NCBI RefSeq assembly: GCF_011684115.1
Contig: NZ_JAADJV010000001.1
Span: 62,001 to 126,000, forward strand
DNA length: 64,000 bases
DNA from: Rahnella aceris
Lineage (GTDB): Bacteria; Pseudomonadota; Gammaproteobacteria; Enterobacterales; Enterobacteriaceae
Reading direction: 5' to 3'
In this document: positions 9,995-18,168 of the stretch, in pieces
How positions within the stretch are numbered: the stretch's first letter is position 1
How the letters are laid out: each line of letters opens with the position of its first letter
Notes under the pieces: generated by a model
What the model saw: only the letters and a program-made list of their open reading frames with translations
Databases searched by the model: none
Told to the model about the DNA's origin: nothing
Made by a program: the position numbers and the translations under genes

Positions 9995-10156
9995 TTTTAT
10001 TCTCCATTAATGCTCGGCTATGTGCATAAAATAACAAGATGTATAAGTGGACATATTATTCAACACCAACTTTTTTTCTTACCGATGGTTCGTATTAAGT
10101 GAACCAACATTTTTATGATGTCAGTTCACTTTAAAATATCCTATTACTGCTTTTAA

Positions 10157-11995
10157 TTAAATTATTTCTATTTCACTCGAATCAAACCATCCTTTATGTA
10201 ATAGGTTTTTTCTTAGCATTTCTGTATTATCTGTATAAGCAAGAATGGCGAGGCTTTTTTGTGCTCGGCTACATGTGACGTAAAATAGTCTTCTAGTTCT
10301 GTCTTCACTAGTATCTTTACCTTCTTTCTCATTATCTAAATCAGTTTTGGTTTTTTCTTTAATACCGAAAAGTTTGTCATAACTAAACATAAAACCTTTA
10401 GCCTCAGAATCATCAATTAAAACTAGAACACGAGGAAATTCTAGACCTTTAACTCCTTGATGAGTATCGATGTTTGTCTTCCCTTTGACATAATTATAAT
10501 ATTTATCAAATTGACATAAAGGAGAGCTAAAAGATTTCTGCCAAGCTTCAATGATATCATCTTGTGAGTTATCATTACTTTCTAGTATTTCTTGTATAGA
10601 ATCTGGGACGTCAAGTAATTTTATTTCATTTATCTTATGCAGTAAATTAATTGTGATGAGTTCAGGGTTTTTAGAAATAAAACTCTTTAACATATCAAGA
10701 GAGCTTCTGATCTGTGTAAGTGGTGAGGTATTATTTGTATTTTTTAAAAGATGTTCTCTTTTTAATAAGGGGGCATTTGTTCGTAAAATGTTAGTGATAG
10801 TAAAAGTATCATTTTTAATGCAGGCGGATATTAAGGGGGAAACAATTCCACAAATGAAATTTATATTACCCAGAGAGCCCTCTAAAAGCCCAGTTTTTAA
10901 TCGCTCAATTTGATAGAGAGGAGTGAACATGTCTATAAAGCCCATACGTGTTGCGGCCATATGATGTTCTAATATTAGGGTGTTTACTAATGAATCATGG
11001 TTTTCCCAATCATCATCTAAAGTAATTTCTCTCATTCTTTGCTTTACAAAAGATTCATCTCTATCTTTATTATCAGAATGACATTCTTTTATAAAAATTC
11101 TTACATATCCTTCCTCGGCATCTTCTTTGGCCTTTTGCTTATGATTATCCACTTGGCTTCTAATTAAATTAATTAAAGCGACCACTCTTTTTGGAGAACG
11201 ATAGTTAATGCTTTTTTCAGGTTTTTTCCAGTGTTCGTCAAGGCATGCCTCTAAATCACTTTTACCATCAGAGTATATCCTTTGCATCATGTCCCCTAAC
11301 AGACCCACCGAGAATGTATCTCTGTTATTTTTCTCAACTTCGAGTAATGCATTCATTAGCAGTTTGTTAGTATCTTGGCTTTCATCAATTAAAAGAATTG
11401 GATGGCGATTAACCAATATTTTCTGCATAGTATATTTTTTATCTAGAAAATAAGATCCGAGTTTAATGACTTCTGAATGATTTAGAGAGTCTTTAGTTCT
11501 ATTATCTCCGGTAGGGTTATATGTGAATTTATATACGTCTGATAAGTTTTGCAGACGTTTTTCTTTGGAAACTATTTTTCTTTCTCTTTCTAAAGAAGCT
11601 TGAGAAACTCTAGTTGTTCTGCTTTGTTTGTCCCTTAAATCAGCTATCTCCGCAGAAATGTTTTCCATTAACCAAGATTTTATATCACTGGAGTGATATC
11701 TAATTAGCTCCCATAGGAAACTATGAATTGTAGACACATCTATTAATTTGTTGAATTTAACTCTTCTTTTTATTTCATCACAAGCCGCATTGGTGTATGT
11801 TATCACGGCTATTCTTTTTCCTCTTAGCCTGAACTCTTCTGAGTGACTCTTCAAAATCATTTCCAGAACATTAACTAAAGTTCTGGTTTTACCAGAGCCA
11901 GCTCCAGCATAAAGGAGGAAACTATGCTTTTGAGTGCCCGTTAAATAATTATATATATTAGAATCTAATATTTCCTCAGTTTGCTTGATAGTCAT
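10157..11995 (-). CDS. gajB: GajB-like UvrD/Rep-family helicase (Gabija)
   Basis: This 612-aa superfamily 1 DNA helicase has Walker A YAGAGSGKTRTLVN (about 28-41), the DExQ box LLIDESQDTN near 202, motif III GDMMQRIY near 243, motif IV INYRSPKRVV near 271, motif V THQGVKGLEFPRVLVL near 515, and motif VI FYVTCSRAQKSLA near 577. It follows the OLD-family nuclease gene with a 4-bp ATGA overlap (11992-11995), the gajA-gajB order of the Gabija anti-phage system. In Gabija the helicase-like subunit assembles around a GajA tetramer, and nucleotide depletion or phage DNA relieves inhibition of GajA. At 612 aa it is longer than the well-studied Bacillus GajB (about 490 aa). The coding DNA is AT-rich, a sign of transfer. 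Confidence 0.88.
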   Translation of the reverse strand: MTIKQTEEILDSNIYNYLTGTQKHSFLLYAGAGSGKTRTLVNVLEMILKSHSEEFRLRGKRIAVITYTNAACDEIKRRVKFNKLIDVSTIHSFLWELIRYHSSDIKSWLMENISAEIADLRDKQSRTTRVSQASLERERKIVSKEKRLQNLSDVYKFTYNPTGDNRTKDSLNHSEVIKLGSYFLDKKYTMQKILVNRHPILLIDESQDTNKLLMNALLEVEKNNRDTFSVGLLGDMMQRIYSDGKSDLEACLDEHWKKPEKSINYRSPKRVVALINLIRSQVDNHKQKAKEDAEEGYVRIFIKECHSDNKDRDESFVKQRMREITLDDDWENHDSLVNTLILEHHMAATRMGFIDMFTPLYQIERLKTGLLEGSLGNINFICGIVSPLISACIKNDTFTITNILRTNAPLLKREHLLKNTNNTSPLTQIRSSLDMLKSFISKNPELITINLLHKINEIKLLDVPDSIQEILESNDNSQDDIIEAWQKSFSSPLCQFDKYYNYVKGKTNIDTHQGVKGLEFPRVLVLIDDSEAKGFMFSYDKLFGIKEKTKTDLDNEKEGKDTSEDRTRRLFYVTCSRAQKSLAILAYTDNTEMLRKNLLHKGWFDSSEIEII

Positions 11996-14256
11996 TTGGT
12001 TTCTCCATCACTGGCTAAATCAGAAACAAGCTCTAATTGTTTTATTTTTATCTTTTCTTCGAGCCACTTTAGACCATTACTTATATAATTAGGTGTGTTT
12101 AATTTATCGCTTTCGTCATGGTAAAGTATATCTAATGCAAATTCAGCTTTATTACCTTTAGATAAATGTGAAAATGATTCCTCTCCAAATTCCTCTGCAT
12201 TTTTGCAATTAGTAATTGATGCTTTAAATTTCTTCACTAAACCATTACCAGTAAGATTACTGAAAAAATCTAGATTATTGTAGACTAAAGAGTCTTCGAA
12301 AGTGTTTGGTAAAAACTCTTGGTTAACACCTTTGAATTCAGCCAAAACAGGAATCTGAAAAGCTGAGTAAACATAAAAGAATTCATTATATTTCTTTTCT
12401 TTCTTATCTTCCGTGAGTTTATACAATTCATCGACACCGGTAACTTCTGGAACCCAACTTGCAAGTGTTGTATTACTTGTAACGAAACCGCTGCCTTTCT
12501 TAGAGGGTTTAACCTTGCCATCTTGTGAATCCTTAGGGTCTAAATCCGTAATAATTAGAGTTAAAAGATTCAAACTAACAATCAGATTCTTTAGCCGATG
12601 TGCATGGCTACCACCAATCTCTAATAAGGTAATGTAGCTTTGATTTAAGAAAGGGTAGTGTCTTCTAATTAAGTGAGGAACTAAAATCCTCTCGGCAGGA
12701 CCTTCAACAAGAATTACAGCATCTGCAAAGAATAAATCACAATGTGTTGCCTTTAGGTATCTTATTACAAATTTTTCTGTATCATCATTTACACCAAAAA
12801 CATTGGAAAGATTGATTACTGTTGATACAGGGATCTCATGTTCTTTACAAGCAGGAATTCTTCTAAAGTATCGTAAAGAAGAAAATTTACACTCGTGGGC
12901 AATATGGCTCGAATGTGTGCTTATAATGAGTTGTGTATGAAGCTCTTCTTTATCGCCTAAATTGTTATGATTCCTCAATATATCATATGCTTTCCTAATG
13001 AAGATTTGTTGCACTTGTGCATGCAAGTGAGCTTCAGGTTCCTCAATCAAAACCAAATGCAGGGGAGCTGGAAAATCCTCTTGATTGTCGTCTGCTAATT
13101 TTTTATTTGTAGCTTTGCCAACTTTCATCCAACTATCTCTGAACCCCATTAGTCTAAATGCAATTGAGATTAAGTTTTGATAACCTAGCCCATTATAACT
13201 CTCTGGCAATCTTAGATAGTCTAAAGATACATTGCTTAAAGCATTAGTTAACTCATATTGAACTGCTGAATCGTGATTTAAGCCATCAATTGGTTCTATT
13301 TTTGTGGAGATTTTTAATTTAGGATCAGTTACTCCTGGATAGTTGAGGCCTTCAACTTCTTTTATGGCTTGGGAGAAACAGTTTTTTAATCTTTCATCAA
13401 ATGTATCCTGAGCATCACGAATGGCTTGTAGAGCTTCAATATCTGATAATTCAGGGCTTTCTATTGGGTTGAGATGTTTAGAATAATAATCTCTTAACTG
13501 TGTGTTTAATTTGCTATTCTCTTTGTCGGCAGCGGAGGGGCTTCCAAAGCCACGTTGTGCATTGATCTCATCAATTCTTATTAGATCTTTGAGAGGTATG
13601 CCATCAAGTAATGTTTGCTTACTGTCTATTCTTTGGGGTTTGGCTATCCCATTATCAGATAATTCTAGTTTTGAAGGATCTAAGCTATAACACTTGATTG
13701 TAAACAGTGAATTCAACTTTCTTGAAAGATATTCATAAATATCTTTAGGCCACAATGCTATTGTGTAATTTTCTTTATCAATCCGCTCAGAAATTCGGTC
13801 GTGTATATCTAATGAATTTTGGCGGGAAGATATGAAATCCTCAAAGAAAACATCAAATTTCTTGGGTTCATATCTCAGTCTTACTCCAATTAAACCTCCA
13901 TTCCACTCTAACGTTGGTAGTATATGGTTAACATATTGGAGCTCATTTTCTTTCGCTTCGATCCAAATATCCATGAAAGGAAAGAGATCTGATAAAGCTT
14001 CCTGTGATTTATCAAGATCTATATTTTCCTCAGTTAACCATTGTTCAGTGATATCTTTTATTTTTGCCCAATTGCAAAGTGTCAAATCATTTACGCTAAA
14101 CCGCGAGGCATCAACGAGGAAATGTCCTAAGGCCTCCATTGCAGCCGTTTTACCGCTATTGTTAGCACCAACAAAGAGAGTGGTTTTTTCTGCAATATCT
14201 ATGCGGACAGACTTCAACTTTCTGAAATTCTTAATTTCAATGAAATTTATTCTCAT
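11992..14256 (-). CDS. gajA: GajA-like OLD-family ATPase/TOPRIM nuclease (Gabija)
   Basis: This 754-aa protein has an N-terminal ABC-type ATPase: Walker A FVGANNSGKTAAME near residue 30 and the signature/Walker B block VLIEEPEAHLHAQVQQIF near 408, followed by an ISTHSSH switch. A C-terminal TOPRIM nuclease domain has VILVEGPAERILVPHL near 516, LLEIGGSHAHRL and LIITDLDPKDSQDG near 570, which supply the acidic metal ligands. This is the class 2 OLD arrangement. Pairing with a UvrD helicase makes it GajA rather than a lone OLD protein. GajA nicks phage DNA when NTPs fall. It is larger than Bacillus GajA (about 580 aa), with the extra length mainly between Walker A and Walker B. Low GC suggests transfer. 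Confidence 0.88.
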   Translation of the reverse strand: MRINFIEIKNFRKLKSVRIDIAEKTTLFVGANNSGKTAAMEALGHFLVDASRFSVNDLTLCNWAKIKDITEQWLTEENIDLDKSQEALSDLFPFMDIWIEAKENELQYVNHILPTLEWNGGLIGVRLRYEPKKFDVFFEDFISSRQNSLDIHDRISERIDKENYTIALWPKDIYEYLSRKLNSLFTIKCYSLDPSKLELSDNGIAKPQRIDSKQTLLDGIPLKDLIRIDEINAQRGFGSPSAADKENSKLNTQLRDYYSKHLNPIESPELSDIEALQAIRDAQDTFDERLKNCFSQAIKEVEGLNYPGVTDPKLKISTKIEPIDGLNHDSAVQYELTNALSNVSLDYLRLPESYNGLGYQNLISIAFRLMGFRDSWMKVGKATNKKLADDNQEDFPAPLHLVLIEEPEAHLHAQVQQIFIRKAYDILRNHNNLGDKEELHTQLIISTHSSHIAHECKFSSLRYFRRIPACKEHEIPVSTVINLSNVFGVNDDTEKFVIRYLKATHCDLFFADAVILVEGPAERILVPHLIRRHYPFLNQSYITLLEIGGSHAHRLKNLIVSLNLLTLIITDLDPKDSQDGKVKPSKKGSGFVTSNTTLASWVPEVTGVDELYKLTEDKKEKKYNEFFYVYSAFQIPVLAEFKGVNQEFLPNTFEDSLVYNNLDFFSNLTGNGLVKKFKASITNCKNAEEFGEESFSHLSKGNKAEFALDILYHDESDKLNTPNYISNGLKWLEEKIKIKQLELVSDLASDGETK

Positions 14257-14492
14257 ATTAATAATATCCTTATGAAATTATTTTGCTGTGCTAAAGAAAT
14301 TTTTGCGTTTCGATTAGAACATAGCCACTTTGATTGTGTAGTCAATAGAAACCATGATGTAAGAAATCGACCGTTTTCTGGCACCTCCCAATCGCACGCT
14401 TTCACACTGTTGGAAAAATAGCCTTGGCTTTTCTGACAGGTCATCCTAATGTTGGCCTCGTTTTCTGGCAGGGGTCAGATGGGGAGATAACA

Positions 14493-15050
14493 ATGGCTAC
14501 TTTTGGCTACGGGCGTGTTTCAACAACGCAGCAGGATACTGAGAACCAGCGACTAGAGCTTGAGCAAGCTGGGTGGCAAATTGACTATTGGTTTGCCGAT
14601 ATTGTCAGTGGGAAGGTTCCGGCTATGCAACGTAAAGCGTTTTCTGAAATGCTTAGCAAAATTCGCGATGGTGAAACGTTGGTAGTTGCAAAACTAGACC
14701 GTCTGGGACGTGATGCGATTGATGTTCTCCAGACGGTCAGGGCACTGGCAGAGCGTAATATCAAGGTGATCGTCCACCAGCTTGGAACTACTGACCTCAC
14801 TTCTGCTGCCGGTAAGCTTCTGTTGTCTATGCTGGCAGCCGTTGCGGAAATGGAGCGTGACCTACTTATTGAACGCACTCAGGCGGGGCTGTCACGAGCA
14901 AAAGCTGAAGGAAAGAAGCTGGGCAGACCGTCGAAAATCGCACCAGAAGCCCGTAGGGCGATTATAGAGAAAAAGAATAGCGGGACCAGTATCAGTGCGT
15001 TAGCGCGTGAATACGGTGTTTCCAGAGCGACTATAGCCGCGCTGCTTTAA
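14493..15050 (+). CDS. Serine recombinase of the resolvase/invertase family
   Basis: This 185-aa resolvase starts at ATG 14493, after a GGGGAGA ribosome site, with FGYGRVSTTQQDTENQR containing the catalytic serine (Ser10). The conserved ADIVSGKVPAMQRKAF, LVVAKLDRLGRDAIDVL and LLSMLAAVAEMERDLLIERTQAGL blocks follow. A C-terminal helix-turn-helix (SISALAREYGVSRATIAALL) binds DNA. Such proteins resolve cointegrates of Tn3-type transposons or invert segments. No transposase or Tn3 terminal repeat was seen nearby, so it is a remnant or acts within the island. It is divergent from gajA across about 236 bp. Confidence 0.9.
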   Translation: MATFGYGRVSTTQQDTENQRLELEQAGWQIDYWFADIVSGKVPAMQRKAFSEMLSKIRDGETLVVAKLDRLGRDAIDVLQTVRALAERNIKVIVHQLGTTDLTSAAGKLLLSMLAAVAEMERDLLIERTQAGLSRAKAEGKKLGRPSKIAPEARRAIIEKKNSGTSISALAREYGVSRATIAALL

Positions 15051-15173
15051 ATGCTTCTAAACTTTCATTGCAACCCCGAGTTTTGGGTTAGTTAGCGTGA
15101 GAGATTCAAAACGAAAGAAAGATTGTGACACCGTTTCCGGTTAGAGCAGCAAAGAAGATCGACGAGGTTGAAT

Positions 15174-15198
15174 GCCCCCACTTATAAGTTCGGGGGGC
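15174..15198. other. Hairpin in the resolvase-membrane gene gap
   Basis: GCCCCC at 15174-15179 can pair with GGGGGC at 15193-15198, enclosing an ACTTATAAGT palindrome. It lies between the convergent ends of the resolvase and the 15208 frame. No U-run is present on either strand, so terminator function is doubtful. Confidence 0.4.
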
Positions 15199-15207
15199 TT
15201 ATAGTGG

Positions 15208-15510
15208 TTACTCAAATGAAGCCGCGATGACTTCCCCTGTGTTGGCGTTGAATACACAAAAATATTGGAGTGGTGTTTGCATCCCAAGGCTATTAATCGC
15301 CTTAGCTTGTTGCCCGAATATTTGAATAGTTTGTTTGTTCTTGTCGTGCCAGAGGTAGGTGCTGAAAACTGGTTGCTCTTCGCTATCTAGCCACACATGG
15401 CGAAACGTCGCTTTCTCATCCATTACCTGTTTGCACTTTTTGACGGGGTTATGATGTGCTTTTGCATAGCATTCTGGCTCATTAATCAAGCACAAGGCAT
15501 TTTGTTTTTC
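15208..15510 (-). pseudogene. Soluble domain continuing the 15511-15705 membrane protein after an in-frame TGA
   Basis: This open frame of about 100 codons is in the same frame as the membrane protein at 15511-15705 and begins directly after its TGA stop (15511-15513). Read through, the two give one protein of about 165 aa: two hydrophobic segments followed by a cysteine-bearing soluble domain (LINEPECYAKAHHNPVKKCK to NANTGEVIAASFE). The only internal starts are a TTG at 15495 without a good ribosome site and an ATG at 15423. The simplest reading is a gene broken by a nonsense mutation. Independent translation or stop readthrough are alternatives. I do not recognise the domain. Confidence 0.5.
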
Positions 15511-15705
15511 TCACGGGAGTTCAGCGCCAACAGCTGCGAATGCACTTACTCCCAGCACTAGTGAGAGCGTTCCCAGAACACCCCATGAGATTGCTCGTAG
15601 AGTGCTGATCTGCCGTTTTGATGTAACGTGCGCGACCATGCTGTAACTGGCCCAACTGAGCACGGCTCCCACTATCATAGGTAATATAAAATCTGATCCC
15701 GCCAT
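15511..15705 (-). CDS. Small two-segment membrane protein (possibly 5' part of a broken gene)
   Basis: This 64-aa hydrophobic protein starts at the ATG at 15705, preceded by GAGGAA with good spacing. The longer frame begins at a TTG and is less likely. Two predicted membrane segments are visible: FILPMIVGAVLSWASYSMVA near residues 6-25 and ISWGVLGTLSLVLGVSAFA near 40-58, joined by a positively charged loop (HVTSKRQ). After the TGA the same frame continues with a soluble domain (see 15208-15510). Function is unknown. Its place between a resolvase and an XRE regulator in the island suggests accessory cargo. Confidence 0.6.
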   Translation of the reverse strand: MAGSDFILPMIVGAVLSWASYSMVAHVTSKRQISTLRAISWGVLGTLSLVLGVSAFAAVGAELP

Positions 15706-15943
15706 GATTTCCTCATTTGCCAAACAACATCACATCTCATAGTGAGCGCCGAAGACACCCAACCTGTGACAGCCATCATACGATATTGGCTTGATTTGTC
15801 ACTAATGGTATTCATTTTGAATCTTTGATTGTAGCTATACAGACTTCTCGTGAGGGTGATTGTGCTCACAATAGGGAACGTTAGATTCGAAATGTCTCAT
15901 ATGGAGCGTGGCCTTACAGTGGTCAAAATTGCACATTCAGTGC

Positions 15944-16408
15944 ATGAAAAAATCCCTGAGAATACAGTTTGGCGAGCGGGTAAAAGAGTTGCGCGTTGCC
16001 ACCGGAATGAGCCAGGAAGCGTTTGCGGATCGGTGTGGGTTTGCACGTAGCTATATGAGCCGCATTGAACGTGGCGGTTCTAATGCATCTCTCGATGCCA
16101 TTGAGGTGCTGGCTAGCGCTCTCAGTGTTGAACCGTGGCAGTTGTTAGTATTCGACTCATCCGAAGAAAACGACCCAGAACTACTGGTTCCCTATGCGGC
16201 GGATGGGACGTGCTTTAATCCCGAACTAGCGAGTAGTCGCGATGGTTCATTTGCAGTAGGAGATAAAGCCGCTCAGAAGCGTTTTGGCTCGTTTATCGAA
16301 GCTCTTGAGTATCTCCGTAGCATGGAGACGGCAAAGTGGCGTAGGCCGAATTCTGCGGGCAATTGGGGAATTGTGTCTGCCGTTAAATGGGATAAGCTTA
16401 GGAAGTAG
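15944..16408 (+). CDS. XRE-family regulator with an unknown C-terminal domain
   Basis: This protein of about 154 aa has an N-terminal Cro/CI-type helix-turn-helix at about residues 8-62 (FGERVKELRVATGMSQEAFA, CGFARSYMSRIERGGSNAS, VLASALSVEPWQLLVF). A C-terminal part of about 85 residues ends FIEALEYLRSMETAKWRRPN to SAVKWDKLRK and has no family I recognise. The start is uncertain: ATG 15944 gives a usual N-terminus, but its ribosome site is weak, and a GTG at 15908 is possible. It may control the island genes. It is divergent from the small membrane protein gene. Confidence 0.8.
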   Translation: MKKSLRIQFGERVKELRVATGMSQEAFADRCGFARSYMSRIERGGSNASLDAIEVLASALSVEPWQLLVFDSSEENDPELLVPYAADGTCFNPELASSRDGSFAVGDKAAQKRFGSFIEALEYLRSMETAKWRRPNSAGNWGIVSAVKWDKLRK

Positions 16409-16616
16409 TGCCAGTATAAGGATATAAATTTGGCAAACAGGATTTATACATTGCATCCCCATAATGGATGCTGTCCACCCTAGGACTTTTGATTCTTTCG
16501 GCTGTATATAGATAATCATGAAACACGGGTGCGTTACAGAGGCGTTACGTATCGCTTTTAATGTTTTTTATTATTAAATTCAAGTTGTTATGATTTTGGT
16601 GGTGGATTCAAAAAAT

Positions 16617-16637
16617 AAACTCACTCCGTGAGTTTTT
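16617..16637 (+). terminator. Hairpin with T-run after the XRE gene
   Basis: AAACTCAC and GTGAGTTT pair around a TCC loop, followed by TTT and a T-rich stretch. It lies 209 bp after the XRE stop with no recognisable gene in between. It may end the XRE transcript or a small RNA. Confidence 0.55.
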
Positions 16638-16700
16638 GTAAGTTTTATTTTGCTCCGAATCTTCACCCTTCCCGAGAGTTGTTCTTCTATGATAACTCAG

Positions 16701-16735
16701 GCTGCGTAAGCAGCCCGTCGCGACAAAGTCGCGAC
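16701..16735. other. Two adjacent perfect hairpins
   Basis: GCTGCGTAAGCAGC (16701-16714) and GTCGCGACAAAGTCGCGAC (16717-16735) stand side by side in an otherwise AT-rich gap (16409-16819). Each is a perfect inverted repeat with a short loop. They could be a structured RNA leader for the small frame at 16820 or a protein-binding site. No gene over 40 codons is convincing in this gap. Confidence 0.5.
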
Positions 16736-16819
16736 CCTGTTATTTGGTAATTAGTTACAAAAGTTAAAAAGCTAAGCAATACCCTAGTCATACAAAGAAC
16801 TATGATTTACGGGGGTTTT

Positions 16820-16912
16820 ATGGCAAAAGAGATAGCTCCCATACTGGGTAAACTAATCGCGCATAAACCCGGTAAATTGTTTTTCAAGGCTATCGTTTCA
16901 TTCAAATTTTGA
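16820..16912 (+). CDS. Candidate 30-aa cationic peptide
   Basis: An ATG at 16820 follows GGGGG at 16811-16815 and opens a 30-codon frame, MAKEIAPILGKLIAHKPGKL then FFKAIVSFKF. The product is rich in lysine and hydrophobic residues, amphipathic, and resembles small toxic or membrane-active peptides in composition only. It lies directly downstream of two strong hairpins and converges with the 304-aa gene, ending 2 bp before it. No homologue is known to me, and a chance frame is possible. Confidence 0.35.
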   Translation: MAKEIAPILGKLIAHKPGKLFFKAIVSFKF

Positions 16913-16914
16913 GT

Positions 16915-17829
16915 TCACATCTTTTTCTCATATGAATCTAAACGTTGTAAAACAGCTTTTAATGATGATTTAAGCCTCTTCTCATCGTGGCTTTCCCCTG
17001 TCATAAATCTCATTATCTGTGCTAAACTCATGCATGATTTATCGTATATGCGTGAAGCAAGCCAAACATTAACCCAATGAGGAATATGTTTTGCTAGATT
17101 TCTCCGTTTTGTTACTGAAACTTCAAGTCTCTCCGTAACTTGTGCAATCCCTAATGAATGCAACTTGCCACCTCGGACATCTCCTTGTTGAAGTTTCCGC
17201 CATGAATCACGGTGTTTTTTAGATTGATACTGTGCTAACTCCCATTGAAGGTTTACGTTGATCTGTAATGCCCTGATTTTTACGTCAGTTGTCCAATTTA
17301 GACGCGCAAATTTTTCTGCCAAGATCCAGTCAAATTCTTCGCGCTGAAATAGGTGCTCAAACTCTTCTGCACCTACCGCTTTTTTCTGTCCTTGTATCCA
17401 TGTCCAGTGCATATCAATGACTTGGCGGTCAATGCTTAATTGGTTTGGTTCATCATCAGACGTTCTTTTAGGTGATGGAGGAAGCGCACGAAATCTCGGA
17501 GCTATGTATTGTGAAATATTCAACGCAATTGACAATGACACTGCTTCATCTCGATGGTTTAGGTAATCATTTTTGTTTTCAAGGATAGAGCGTAGACATT
17601 GCGCTATCTCATTACCATTTCTTGTCAAAACGATCTCTGATGCTTTTGAAACGAGATCTTTAAAAGGAGTAATACCGGGGTGTTTCTCAAGAACTTCTTG
17701 AGGTTCGGTAGACATACTACGGGCTGATGTCGCCTGTTCGTTCTCATTGTCGAGAATCGCAGCAAGGACATCAATTTGCTGATCATTTGGAAGCTCAAGC
17801 TGGCTACGTAAACTAGTTTCTGATGACAT
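16915..17829 (-). CDS. Uncharacterised 304-aa island protein
   Basis: I do not recognise this protein. The start at ATG 17829 has GGAG just upstream. A GTG at 17838 is the alternative. The sequence is soluble and highly charged, without signal peptide or membrane segment. The N-terminal third is acidic and probably flexible (LPNDQQIDVLAAILDNENEQ). The middle has helical, tryptophan-rich stretches (MHWTWIQGQ, LNWTTDVKIRALQINVNLQW). The C-terminus (SLAQIMRFMTGESHDEKRLK, then KAVLQRLDSYEKK) could form a DNA-binding helical bundle. It is the last gene before the right tRNA repeat, facing away from it. It may be an island maintenance factor or a defence gene; neither can be shown. Confidence 0.75.
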   Translation of the reverse strand: MSSETSLRSQLELPNDQQIDVLAAILDNENEQATSARSMSTEPQEVLEKHPGITPFKDLVSKASEIVLTRNGNEIAQCLRSILENKNDYLNHRDEAVSLSIALNISQYIAPRFRALPPSPKRTSDDEPNQLSIDRQVIDMHWTWIQGQKKAVGAEEFEHLFQREEFDWILAEKFARLNWTTDVKIRALQINVNLQWELAQYQSKKHRDSWRKLQQGDVRGGKLHSLGIAQVTERLEVSVTKRRNLAKHIPHWVNVWLASRIYDKSCMSLAQIMRFMTGESHDEKRLKSSLKAVLQRLDSYEKKM

Positions 17830-17994
17830 AATTCCCACTCCTTAGTTGAATAAGCGGGACATTATTTTGTGAACTTAGGCTTTTCAATGCTTCTGGTTGG
17901 CTATTTTTAAACAGTAATATAACATATTGTTTTATAATGATTTCCATTTTAGGCTATTTTACGTCATATGCTTTTTAGTGCTCTGTAGAGGACA

Positions 17995-18023
17995 TTGGCT
18001 CTCCTACAAAACTGTCCTACAAT
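17995..18023 (+). promoter_or_regulatory. Promoter inside the island upstream of the right tRNA copy
   Basis: TTGGCT at 17995-18000 and TACAAT at 18018-18023 are separated by 17 bp, close to the sigma-70 consensus. It lies 46 bp before the tRNA and differs from the promoter of the left copy, so the island carries its own promoter for the second tRNA. Confidence 0.6.
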
Positions 18024-18065
18024 GCGATTTCATCATTGATTAATGCTTTATGGTTACGCGTCCTG

Positions 18066-18144
18066 AAAGCCGATATAGCTCAGTTGGTAGAGCAGCGCAT
18101 TCGTAATGCGAAGGTCGTAGGTTCGACTCCTATTATCGGCACCA
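18066..18144 (+). repeat. Right attachment repeat (79-bp, whole tRNA)
   Basis: These bases are identical to 7432-7510. Flanks differ at once on both sides (CCAC on the left copy and CCAT on the right copy after the CCA). It marks the right junction of the island. Confidence 0.85.
18069..18144 (+). tRNA. tRNA-Thr (anticodon CGT), right copy
   Basis: A complete 76-nt tRNA, identical base for base to 7435-7510, including the encoded CCA. All arms are intact, so it should be functional. Most island integrations restore only the 3' part of a tRNA. Here a whole gene is present at each end. Confidence 0.95.
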
Positions 18145-18168
18145 TTTAGCGTTTCAACTTATCCATTT

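Larger units (their letters stand above)
7511..18144 (+). mobile_element. tRNA-Thr(CGT)-inserted genomic island carrying a Gabija-type system
   Basis: An island of about 10.6 kb is delimited by two identical 79-bp repeats, each containing a complete tRNA-Thr(CGT). It begins with a tyrosine recombinase gene and carries NIPSNAP-like, GajB-like, GajA-like, resolvase, membrane, XRE and unknown genes. The defence genes are visibly AT-rich compared with flanking proBA. No conjugation, phage structural or replication genes are seen, so it is probably a non-autonomous integrative element. The boundaries are read from sequence; mobility is inferred. Confidence 0.85.

Noticed and set aside
15511..15513. 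Selenocysteine at the in-frame TGA of the membrane gene
   Set aside because: No SECIS-like hairpin was seen directly after the TGA and the context has no redox motif; a nonsense mutation is simpler.
16617..16914. A retron in the hairpin-rich gap
   Set aside because: No reverse transcriptase is encoded nearby.
7511..18144. Complete prophage
   Set aside because: No capsid, tail, terminase, lysis or replication genes are present, only an integrase and cargo.
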